Shown piece after piece: positions 1 through 5,333 of a DNA stretch of 9,705 nt. The stretch is from Eubacterium sp. Its GTDB lineage: Bacteria; Bacillota; Clostridia; Lachnospirales; Lachnospiraceae. The position numbers were made by a program, and so were the translations under genes. The stretch covers positions 1 to 9,705 of the forward strand of contig JALFIK010000131.1 in NCBI GenBank assembly GCA_022776205.1, written 5' to 3'. The notes under the pieces are model-generated. The model made no database searches, was not told where the DNA came from, and worked only from the letters and a program-made list of their open reading frames with translations. Position 1 is the first letter of the stretch; every line of letters starts with the position of its first letter.

Positions 1-71
1 GTTAATATAAATAAAATATAATAGCTAAAGAAAACAGGACACTCTGCCTCTGGCTGATGCATTTGGTTAGT

Positions 72-101
72 ATTATACCCGCATTCATCTTTTTTAGTAA
101 A
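72..101 (-). promoter_or_regulatory. Candidate promoter facing out of the left edge (downstream of a pair)
   Basis: On the minus strand a -35-like TTTACT (96-101) and a perfect TATAAT -10 (72-77) are separated by 18 bases. Transcription would start near position 65 and leave the window. The perfect -10 is the main support; the -35 matches consensus at 4 of 6 positions. It overlaps the A/T-rich inverted repeats at 89-143, so it may also be a chance hit in AT-rich DNA. Confidence 0.4.
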
Positions 102-143
102 AAAGACAGTAAAATCTATTCCCGGAATTCCTTCTTTTTTACC
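89..143 (-). repeat. A/T-rich inverted repeat with two alternative pairings
   Basis: Read on the minus strand, arm A GGTAAAAAAG (143-134) can pair with arm B CTTTTTTACT (105-96) as 9 base pairs plus one G-U. Part of arm B, CTTTTTT (105-99), can instead pair with the following AAAAAAG (95-89) across a 3-base loop. The two hairpins exclude each other. The region lies inside the transcript expected from the promoter at 171-199. Mutually exclusive hairpins would suit an attenuator, but the arms are almost entirely A and T, so chance is a serious alternative. Confidence 0.3.
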
Positions 144-170
144 GTTCCCCTTTTTCCTCTAGTTTAAAAT

Positions 171-199
171 ATTTTATCATTTTTTGTATATACTGTCAA
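171..199 (-). promoter_or_regulatory. Strong candidate sigma-A promoter facing out of the left edge
   Basis: On the minus strand a perfect TTGACA (194-199) is followed by a 17-base spacer and TAAAAT (171-176), with a TG one base before the -10 (extended -10). This is the best promoter match in the window. It lies just past the stop codon of the TPR gene, and transcription would start near 163. The 1-165 stretch downstream holds no ORF with a ribosome binding site, so the transcript is either a long leader for a gene beyond the window or a small RNA. Confidence 0.65.
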
Positions 200-218
200 T
201 ATATCAACGGATTCTGCA

Positions 219-875
219 TCAAATTCTTGTGGATAAAAAGGTAAATTCTTTCTGTCCTTCTTTGTCATCAGGATAAAGTTTCACATATCGTTCTGCCGCC
301 TCATATGCCCGTTCATAATCACCGGATTTTTCATAAATCACAATCTCACGGAACAAAAAACGTGCCTTTGTACTGCCCCCCTGTCGGATTCCTTTTTCGA
401 CATAGGAAAGAGCATTTTCATAATCTTCTTTCTCCACATACATTTCACAGATTTTCTCCAGAAAATCTGTATTCTCTGTCTGCTTCCATCCTTCTTTATA
501 AACTCTCACCGCTTTATCGAAATCCCCCGAATTCGCAACACATTTTCCTTTAAGCATATAATATTCTGAACAGCTCTCATCCTGTTTGATAAGACCGTCA
601 TAAATTCTTTCTGCCTTTTCATATTCTTTCAGCTGATAATGGCTCTCCGCAAGATAACAACTCATATCACGATTCAATTTCCCTGCAAAAACAGAATGCA
701 GCGCAAGTGCCCGGTCCAGATATAGAATCGACTTCGCATAATCCTCCTCTTTAAAATACAGAAGTGCCTCTTGTCTGTATTCCGTCTTCCGGTCATAATT
801 GTGCCATTGAAAAACTCCTGCTATCGCAACAAGAACCAGTATCACTGCTGCCATACGACAAACTATTTTTTTCAT
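219..875 (-). CDS. Membrane-anchored TPR-repeat protein
   Basis: A 218-residue protein of no assigned function. Residues 1-23 form a short basic start followed by a hydrophobic segment (about 8-22) with no lipobox cysteine and no clear signal-peptidase site, so it is probably a signal anchor with the rest outside the membrane. The remainder is about five tetratricopeptide repeats (roughly 33-64, 70-101, 104-135, 137-165 and 171-204), with typical features such as A-x-x-x-Y and G/E-D-Y/F-x-x-A. TPR domains bind protein partners, so a scaffold or chaperone role is an inference. The ATG is preceded by GAGG about 7 bases upstream. The gene appears to be a single-gene unit: the rpsO terminator and a promoter candidate (912-940) lie just upstream, and a new promoter lies just downstream. 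No terminator is visible after its stop codon. Confidence 0.85.
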   Translation of the reverse strand: MKKIVCRMAAVILVLVAIAGVFQWHNYDRKTEYRQEALLYFKEEDYAKSILYLDRALALHSVFAGKLNRDMSCYLAESHYQLKEYEKAERIYDGLIKQDESCSEYYMLKGKCVANSGDFDKAVRVYKEGWKQTENTDFLEKICEMYVEKEDYENALSYVEKGIRQGGSTKARFLFREIVIYEKSGDYERAYEAAERYVKLYPDDKEGQKEFTFLSTRI

Positions 876-911
876 AAAAGACCTCGTTTCCCTTTGTTTT
901 TACTGCTTCTT

Positions 912-940
912 ATTGTATCTTATTTTCTGAGAAAAAACAA
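912..940 (-). promoter_or_regulatory. Candidate promoter of the TPR gene
   Basis: On the minus strand TTGTTT (935-940), a 17-base spacer and TACAAT (912-917) lie between the rpsO terminator and the TPR start codon. The match is 4 of 6 for the -35 and 5 of 6 for the -10. This placement suits independent expression after rpsO transcription ends. Confidence 0.55.
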
Positions 941-947
941 CTTCCCG

Positions 948-990
948 AAACAGGAAAAAAGGGATGCTTCCGCATCCCTTTTTCCTGTTT
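948..990 (-). terminator. Rho-independent terminator after rpsO
   Basis: It begins 8 bases past the rpsO stop codon. On the minus strand GGGATGC (978-972) pairs perfectly with GCATCCC (967-961) around a GGAA tetraloop, which is of the GNRA class. The stem extends through an A-run/T-run pairing into CAGG/CCTG arms with one bulged base. The T6 run (960-955) directly after the GC-rich stem serves as the U-tract. The near-symmetrical A and T flanks mean it could also work on the opposite strand. Confidence 0.9.
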
Positions 991-997
991 TGTCTGA

Positions 998-1264
998 TTA
1001 TTTTCTTAAACCTAACTGTTCGATTAAGGTTCTGTAACGTTCAATATCTTTGCTCTTTAAATATGCAAGAAGGTTTCTTCTCTGACCAACCATCTTTAAC
1101 AGACCTCTTCTGGAGTGATGATCCTTCGGATTCGCCTTAAAATGCTCCTGAAGGTCATTGATTCTTGCAGTAAGGATTGCTACCTGTACTTCCGGTGAAC
1201 CGGTATCTCCTTCTTTTCTACCATATTTTGCAACGATTTCTTCTTTCATTTCCTTTGTAATCAT
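998..1264 (-). CDS. rpsO: 30S ribosomal protein S15
   Basis: S15 is a primary 16S rRNA-binding protein of the 30S platform, and it contacts the central-domain three-way junction. The 88-residue length is within one residue of the family norm. The characteristic segments are present: the early GDTGSPEVQ motif (20-28), the DHHSRRGLL motif (48-56), and the RRNLLAYL motif (62-69) that contributes to rRNA binding. The ATG is set by AGGAGG at 1274-1279 with a 9-base spacer. The gene has its own promoter (1361-1389), a leader of about 90 bases and a strong terminator, so it is a monocistronic unit. In many bacteria rpsO is followed by pnp; here a TPR gene follows instead. The identification is secure. 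Confidence 0.98.
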   Translation of the reverse strand: MITKEMKEEIVAKYGRKEGDTGSPEVQVAILTARINDLQEHFKANPKDHHSRRGLLKMVGQRRNLLAYLKSKDIERYRTLIEQLGLRK

Positions 1265-1354
1265 TTTACAAATCCTCCTGTTTTTATAATTGCCTTTACA
1301 AAGATAAGGTCGGAGACTCCATACCCGTGCAAAGGGTCTTGCAAAAATTGCATC
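1265..1354 (-). promoter_or_regulatory. rpsO 5' leader, candidate S15 autoregulatory element
   Basis: The expected rpsO transcript carries about 90 untranslated bases. Read on the minus strand it offers several short pairings: TGCAA/TTGCA around TTT, ACCC/GGGT around a 7-base loop, GGAG/CTCC, and CTTT/AAAG or CCTT/AAGG just before the ribosome binding site. S15 is known to repress its own mRNA through leader structures in diverse bacteria, and these structures differ between phyla. That this leader does so is an inference from its length, position and pairing potential. I could not match it to a defined structural class. Confidence 0.4.
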
Positions 1355-1360
1355 TTAAGT

Positions 1361-1389
1361 AGTCTATCACAGGCTCGGTCTTTTGTAAA
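1361..1389 (-). promoter_or_regulatory. Candidate rpsO promoter with extended -10
   Basis: On the minus strand TTTACA (1384-1389, 5 of 6), a 17-base spacer and TAGACT (1361-1366, 4 of 6) sit in the gap between rluD and rpsO. A TG lies one base before the -10. The spacing is ideal and the extended -10 compensates for the weaker hexamer. The start point would be near 1354. Confidence 0.6.
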
Positions 1390-1410
1390 GAAATTTTTAC
1401 GAAAATTTCT
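1389..1410 (-). repeat. 9-bp AT-rich palindrome over the rluD stop codon
   Basis: AGAAATTTT and AAAATTTCT (1389-1397 and 1402-1410) form a perfect inverted repeat around a 4-base loop. It spans the rluD stop codon and touches the first base of the rpsO -35 element. As an RNA hairpin it is weak (mostly A-U) and lacks a U-tract, so it is a poor terminator. It could be a protein binding site at the promoter, or chance. Confidence 0.4.
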
Positions 1411-2329
1411 GCAGAAGTCTTTCAAAATATTCCGGTCTCGGTGCATGGAATTCCATATACTCTCCCGTCCGGGGATGAATAAATCCAAGAACTGCAGCAT
1501 GAAGGCACTGTCCCTGTAAACCAGGCATCGCATTTTGAGGACCATAGACTGTATCTCCGAGGAGAGGGTGCCGGATACTTGCCATATGCACCCGAATCTG
1601 ATGGGTTCTCCCTGTTTCCAGCCGGCATTCAATGTGGTTGAACTGATGATTCAGATGGTTTAATACTTTATAATGGGTCACTGCTCTCTTCCCGTTTTTT
1701 TGCTCCACTGCCATTTTTTTTCGATCGGAAGGACTTCTTCCGATGGGAGCATCCACAGTCCCTTCCTCACAGTTGAAATTGTTATAGACAATTGCTTCAT
1801 ATTTTCTGGTGATGGAATGCTCCTTTAACTGCTCCGCAAGGCTCCTGTGAGAATAATCATTTTTACACACCACAAGAACTCCCGTTGTATCCTTGTCAAT
1901 CCGGTGTACAATTCCCGGGCGCAATATTCCATTAATTCCCGAGAGATTGTTATGACAGTGGTAGAGAAGGGCATTGACGAGGGTTCCTGTATATCGTCCG
2001 GGACACGGATGAACAACCATATCCTTTGGTTTATTGATCAGGATCACGTCTTCATCTTCATAAAGTATATCCAGTTTAATATTCTCCGGAAGAACCTCCA
2101 GTTCCTTTAATGGAGGGACACTTATAATAATCTGGTCATCCGTCTGTAGTTTCATACCCGGTTTCACCTTTTTATCCTTCACATCCACTCTGCCTTCTTT
2201 GATCAGTTTCTGAATATAAGACCGGGAATGCTCCGTCAATTCTCCGGCAAGAAACTGATCAAGACGTATTCCTTCCTGCTCATCTGAAACAGTATAAAAA
2301 TATTTTTGTTCTTTCTTATTTTCTTTCAT
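1397..2329 (-). CDS. rluD: RluA/RluD-family 23S rRNA pseudouridine synthase
   Basis: Converts specific uridines in RNA, most likely 23S rRNA, to pseudouridine. The order of parts is typical: an S4 RNA-binding domain (about 21-70) and then the catalytic domain. The signature HRIDKDTTG lies at 142-150, with Asp145 as the catalytic nucleophile. The GRTHQIRVHM segment (240-249) and HPLLGD (254-259) complete the active-site fold. The length of 310 residues is normal. The start codon lies inside the end of lspA (14-base overlap) with AGGA six bases upstream, so translation is probably coupled. The lspA-rluD pairing matches lspA-ylyB in Bacillus. The family is certain, but which uridines it modifies cannot be read from sequence; RluD-type is the best guess from the S4 domain and context. 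Confidence 0.93.
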   Translation of the reverse strand: MKENKKEQKYFYTVSDEQEGIRLDQFLAGELTEHSRSYIQKLIKEGRVDVKDKKVKPGMKLQTDDQIIISVPPLKELEVLPENIKLDILYEDEDVILINKPKDMVVHPCPGRYTGTLVNALLYHCHNNLSGINGILRPGIVHRIDKDTTGVLVVCKNDYSHRSLAEQLKEHSITRKYEAIVYNNFNCEEGTVDAPIGRSPSDRKKMAVEQKNGKRAVTHYKVLNHLNHQFNHIECRLETGRTHQIRVHMASIRHPLLGDTVYGPQNAMPGLQGQCLHAAVLGFIHPRTGEYMEFHAPRPEYFERLLQKFS

Positions 2330-2837
2330 TTTCTATCCTGCCTGTTTCCTTCTTTGGAAATATACGTTCGAAGTCTTCATCCCCATAATAAAATAAAATC
2401 AGCCCGACCAGTGCAACAGCAGAAACTGTAACATAAATATCTGCCACATTAAATACAGGAAAGTCGATAAGTGAAAAGTAGATAAAATCAACAACATATT
2501 TTCGAAAAATCCGGTCAATCATATTCCCGACAGCCCCTGCTCCGATAAAGTAAAGGCATACTCTCAAAGGGTGAAAACGGGTTTCCTCCGGAATTTTCCC
2601 GGAAAGCCACAAAAGCCCGAACAGTACGACAAAACTGATCGGCAAAAAAAACCACTGTCTGTTCTGCAGAATTCCGAAAGCTGCTCCCCTGTTTTCCACA
2701 TATAACAGTTCAAAAATTCCGGGGATCACCGAAATGGCTGAAATCGGTCGGAGCACCCGAAGTGCCCACAGTTTTGTCAACTGATCTGCCAGCAGTAAAA
2801 TACAAAAAGGTACCAGAGATTTTATTCTTCGCTCCAT
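2316..2837 (-). CDS. lspA: Lipoprotein signal peptidase (signal peptidase II)
   Basis: A membrane aspartyl protease that cleaves the signal peptide of prolipoproteins before the lipid-modified cysteine. The 173-residue protein has about four membrane segments (roughly 5-25, 63-80, 92-108 and 133-152). The conserved motifs are ADQLTK (17-22), ENRGAAFG (48-55), GNMIDR (104-109), VVDFI (115-119) and FNVAD (129-133). By comparison with the E. coli enzyme the catalytic pair is Asp117 and Asp133. Its ribosome binding site (GGAGGAG) lies within the last codons of aroB, 3 bases separate the genes, and the 3' end overlaps rluD. The lipoprotein carboxypeptidase at 8285-9253 is a likely substrate. Confidence 0.96.
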   Translation of the reverse strand: MERRIKSLVPFCILLLADQLTKLWALRVLRPISAISVIPGIFELLYVENRGAAFGILQNRQWFFLPISFVVLFGLLWLSGKIPEETRFHPLRVCLYFIGAGAVGNMIDRIFRKYVVDFIYFSLIDFPVFNVADIYVTVSAVALVGLILFYYGDEDFERIFPKKETGRIENERK

Positions 2838-2840
2838 CTT

Positions 2841-3935
2841 TTATTTCTCCTCCCGGATCATGAAGGCCTCAAGCATTTCCTCCTGAGTCACATCAGTGTA
2901 AATTGCGGCTTCCCCAACCTGATTTAGGAGAATAAAGCGTACTTTCCCATGTTCCGTTTTTTTATCGTATTTTGTCTCCTTTACCACCTCTTCCGGATTG
3001 ATTTCCTCCGGCATGGACGGAAATTCAAAATATGCATAAAGAGCTTTGATCTCTTCGTACTCCGCCTCTGAAATATTTCCTCTCCGGTATGATATTTTAA
3101 CGGCCAGAAGAGAGCCAAGGGCCACACACTCTCCATGGGTGAGGGAAAAACCGGAAATCTTCTCAATCGAATGTCCCAGGGTATGACCAAAATTGAGCAG
3201 GGCACGGACACCATTCTCCTTGGGATCTTCCTCCACCACTGCTCTTTTTACTTTACAGCTTTCTTCAACCATATGGGCAAGCGCTTCAATTTGTCTGTCT
3301 GCAATTGCTTTTTTATTTTCTTCTATCCAGGACAAGTATTCCCTGTCACGAATGAGGCCGTGTTTTATCACTTCACCCAGACCACTGTGATATTGTCTCT
3401 CGGAAAGGGTCTTTAACGTACTGAGATTGATATAGACAAGCTTCGGCATATAAAATGCTCCAACCATATTTTTATAGGAATGATAATCCACTCCTGTCTT
3501 ACCCCCGATGCTGCTGTCCACCTGGGCAAGAAGGCTGGTCGGCACCTGCACGAAATCGATTCCTCTTAAATAAGTCGCGGCCGCAAATCCGGTCAGATCA
3601 CCGGTAACACCTCCTCCCAATGCCAGAAGCATATCTTTTCTGTCAAATCCATGACTGATCAGAAAATGATATAGTTTATCTACTGTGGACAGATTTTTGC
3701 TTTCTTCTCCTTCCTGGAAAATAAAAATCTGAAGATCCGCACATTTTTCAGCCAGAACATTTTTGACATCCTCAAGATAATAAGATGACACCTGCCGTTC
3801 CGTAACAATACAGACCTTCCTGTTATTTATTCCAAACTTCTCCAGTTCATCCGGCAGTTTCTCAAAATTATCCTCAATCACGATATCATATATTGTCCTA
3901 CCGTCTTCCCTTACTTCCAGTCTTTTTTCCTGCAT
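2841..3935 (-). CDS. aroB: 3-dehydroquinate synthase
   Basis: Catalyses the second step of the shikimate pathway, turning DAHP into 3-dehydroquinate with NAD and a divalent metal in the cytoplasm. The 364-residue length is normal. The NAD-binding GGGVTGDLTGF lies at 107-117, and the substrate-binding stretch from PTSLLAQVDS (132-141) to GGKTGV (144-149) is intact. The metal ligands are Glu188 (GLGEVIKHG), His251 (NFGHTLGHS) and His267 (LTHGE). The ATG has AGGAGG at 3944-3949 with an 8-base spacer. No other shikimate gene is in view, so it stands apart from its pathway and leads the aroB-lspA-rluD string. The sepF terminator lies 32 bases upstream of its start codon, leaving no room for a complete promoter between the two. 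Confidence 0.97.
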   Translation of the reverse strand: MQEKRLEVREDGRTIYDIVIEDNFEKLPDELEKFGINNRKVCIVTERQVSSYYLEDVKNVLAEKCADLQIFIFQEGEESKNLSTVDKLYHFLISHGFDRKDMLLALGGGVTGDLTGFAAATYLRGIDFVQVPTSLLAQVDSSIGGKTGVDYHSYKNMVGAFYMPKLVYINLSTLKTLSERQYHSGLGEVIKHGLIRDREYLSWIEENKKAIADRQIEALAHMVEESCKVKRAVVEEDPKENGVRALLNFGHTLGHSIEKISGFSLTHGECVALGSLLAVKISYRRGNISEAEYEEIKALYAYFEFPSMPEEINPEEVVKETKYDKKTEHGKVRFILLNQVGEAAIYTDVTQEEMLEAFMIREEK

Positions 3936-3967
3936 CTGTGAAACCTCCTGTTTGTTTGCCTGATGTT

Positions 3968-4026
3968 AAAAAACTCACAAAGCGGGTATACGGCCGGCCT
4001 CCTCTCCGTCCGCGTACCCGCTTTGT
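3968..4026 (-). terminator. Rho-independent terminator after sepF
   Basis: A perfect 12-bp inverted repeat (ACAAAGCGGGTA at 3977-3988, TACCCGCTTTGT at 4015-4026) continues inward, after a 2-base mismatch, with CGG/CCG and then CGG/CCG again. On the minus strand the stem is followed by GAG and a T6 run (3973-3968). It lies 43 bases past the sepF stop codon and ends 32 bases before the aroB start codon. Confidence 0.9.
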
Positions 4027-4069
4027 CTCTCGTACAACTATTCTGTTTTATCTGTGAAAAGTCTTCTTT

Positions 4070-4624
4070 CTAAAATTTGGTCAGTTCCGGGGACAGGGTA
4101 TCGTCAATTACAATCTCATCTCTCAGATCTCCCGATACCTCTATATTTCCCGGGGCAACAATGAAAATATTATTGGAGATCGCTTTCAGAGATCCATCTA
4201 CAGCAAAACTTGCTCCTCCGATGAAATCAATGATTCTCTGTGCCTGTCCAATTTCTATTCCCTCTAAATTAACAACGATCGTCTTTCCTTCTTTCAGGAA
4301 ATCTGCTACGATCTGTGCTTCGTTAAATGTCTGCGGTCTGATTACTTTCACACTTTCACCTTCTTCTTTTTTCCCCTGGAAAGGAATTACTCTGCCTGGT
4401 CCGTCCTCTTCTTCTTCCTCTACAACAGGCTCTTTTTCTTTCTTCCTCCGTCGTAACGACAAGACTGGTTTACGAGGCTCTTCTTCCTCTTCACTCTCTT
4501 CTGATAAATCTTCCTCCGGGCTGACATCTTCTATCATCTCTTCATAATCATCTTCAAATTCTTCGATATCATCTTCCGTTTCATTTAGTTTCATCATATT
4601 TAAGAGCTTCTCTGTAAACTTCAC
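4070..4624 (-). CDS. sepF: Cell division protein SepF (GTG start)
   Basis: SepF binds FtsZ, forms ring-like polymers and helps anchor and align the Z-ring at the membrane. The 184-residue protein starts with a short amphipathic stretch (1-14, such as KFTEKLLNMM), which matches the membrane-binding helix of the family. A low-complexity linker follows (15-75): very rich in Asp/Glu, with a basic island RRRKKEK (58-64), then another Glu run. The conserved C-terminal SepF domain covers about 91-165 (VKVIRPQTFNEAQ, VVNLEGI, QAQRIIDFIGG, IFIVAPGNIEVSG). A tail of about 19 residues ends the protein. I chose the GTG start because GGGAGG lies 9 bases upstream, the amphipathic helix follows directly, and any longer start would run into yggS. 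It lies 16 bases after yggS, as in the ylmE-sepF order of Bacillus. Confidence 0.94.
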   Translation of the reverse strand: MKFTEKLLNMMKLNETEDDIEEFEDDYEEMIEDVSPEEDLSEESEEEEEPRKPVLSLRRRKKEKEPVVEEEEEDGPGRVIPFQGKKEEGESVKVIRPQTFNEAQIVADFLKEGKTIVVNLEGIEIGQAQRIIDFIGGASFAVDGSLKAISNNIFIVAPGNIEVSGDLRDEIVIDDTLSPELTKF

Positions 4625-4633
4625 CTCATGGTA

Positions 4634-4639
4634 CCTCCC
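4634..4639 (-). promoter_or_regulatory. Ribosome binding site fixing the GTG start of sepF
   Basis: GGGAGG on the minus strand lies 9 bases before the GTG. An ATG four bases before the GTG, in another frame, stops after two codons, so GTG is the only start that yields the SepF reading frame from this site. Confidence 0.75.
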
Positions 4640-4640
4640 G

Positions 4641-5333
4641 TCATTTATTATAATTGCGTGCACCAAAGATTCCTGTACCGACACGGACCATCGTGGCACC
4701 TTCTTCGATTGCAACCTCATAATCATTTGTCATACCCATGGATAAAATATCCATAGATACATTATCAATGTTTTTCTCCCGAATGTCAACTAATAATTTA
4801 TGTAATTTTCGAAAATAACAGCGATTTTCTTCAGGGTCTTCCACGAACGGAGCACTTGTCATTAATCCTCTGATATGTACATGGGGCAATGTGCTGATTT
4901 CTTTTACAAGGTTATGAATCATCCCGGTATCAACTCCAAATTTTGTATCCTCCCCGGCCACATTCACCTGCACAAGAATCTGCGCCTCCACATTTTTCTT
5001 TGCAGCCTCCTTTTCAATTTGCCGCGCTAAATGAACAGAATCCACAGAATGAATCAGCTCTACTTTATCGATGATATATTTTACTTTGTTCGTCTGCAGA
5101 TGTCCAATCATATGCCAGTGAACCGGCTCCGATATCTTTTCATATTTGTCACATAATTCCTGCACATAATTCTCCCCGTATTCCATCTGCCCTGTTTTTC
5201 TCAGAATTTCAATATCCGAAAGAGGTTTCGTTTTACTTACTGCAACAAGCGTCACTTCCTCCGGCTTCCTCCCCGCTCTTTCACAGGCTTTTCTGATATT
5301 TTCCTGAACTTTTCTCAGATTCTCTTCCAGCAT
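4641..5333 (-). CDS. yggS: YggS/YlmE-family PLP-binding protein
   Basis: A fold-type III PLP-binding protein of the YggS/PLPBP family, thought to hold and buffer pyridoxal phosphate and affect amino-acid balance; no firm enzymatic reaction is established. The protein has 230 residues from the ATG. The PLP lysine is Lys34 in VAVSK. Other family marks are GENYVQE (53-59), HMIGHLQTNK (74-83), SMGM (198-201) with NDYEVAIEEG behind it, and RVGTGIFG (217-224). I chose the ATG at 5333 over a TTG one codon earlier because AGGTGA lies 7 bases before it. The ATG shares one base with the stop codon of the upstream gene (TGATG), so the two are probably translationally coupled. Pairing with sepF is conserved in Firmicutes. 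Confidence 0.95.
   Translation of the reverse strand: MLEENLRKVQENIRKACERAGRKPEEVTLVAVSKTKPLSDIEILRKTGQMEYGENYVQELCDKYEKISEPVHWHMIGHLQTNKVKYIIDKVELIHSVDSVHLARQIEKEAAKKNVEAQILVQVNVAGEDTKFGVDTGMIHNLVKEISTLPHVHIRGLMTSAPFVEDPEENRCYFRKLHKLLVDIREKNIDNVSMDILSMGMTNDYEVAIEEGATMVRVGTGIFGARNYNK

Noticed and set aside
2..88. A 28-residue minus-strand ORF starting MNAGII and ending at the window edge.
   Set aside because: It has no ribosome binding site, and the TATAAT of a promoter candidate lies inside it. It has no recognisable motif.
1261..1632. A 123-residue minus-strand ORF running into the rpsO leader.
   Set aside because: It is an out-of-frame shadow of rluD and of the rpsO leader, with no family resemblance and no ribosome binding site.
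4077..4547. A 156-residue plus-strand ORF rich in Ser.
   Set aside because: It is antisense to sepF; the Ser runs simply mirror the Glu-rich linker codons on the other strand.
4625..4726. A 34-residue N-terminal extension of SepF in the same frame.
   Set aside because: It lies within the end of yggS, while a GTG with GGGAGG nine bases upstream gives the normal SepF start.
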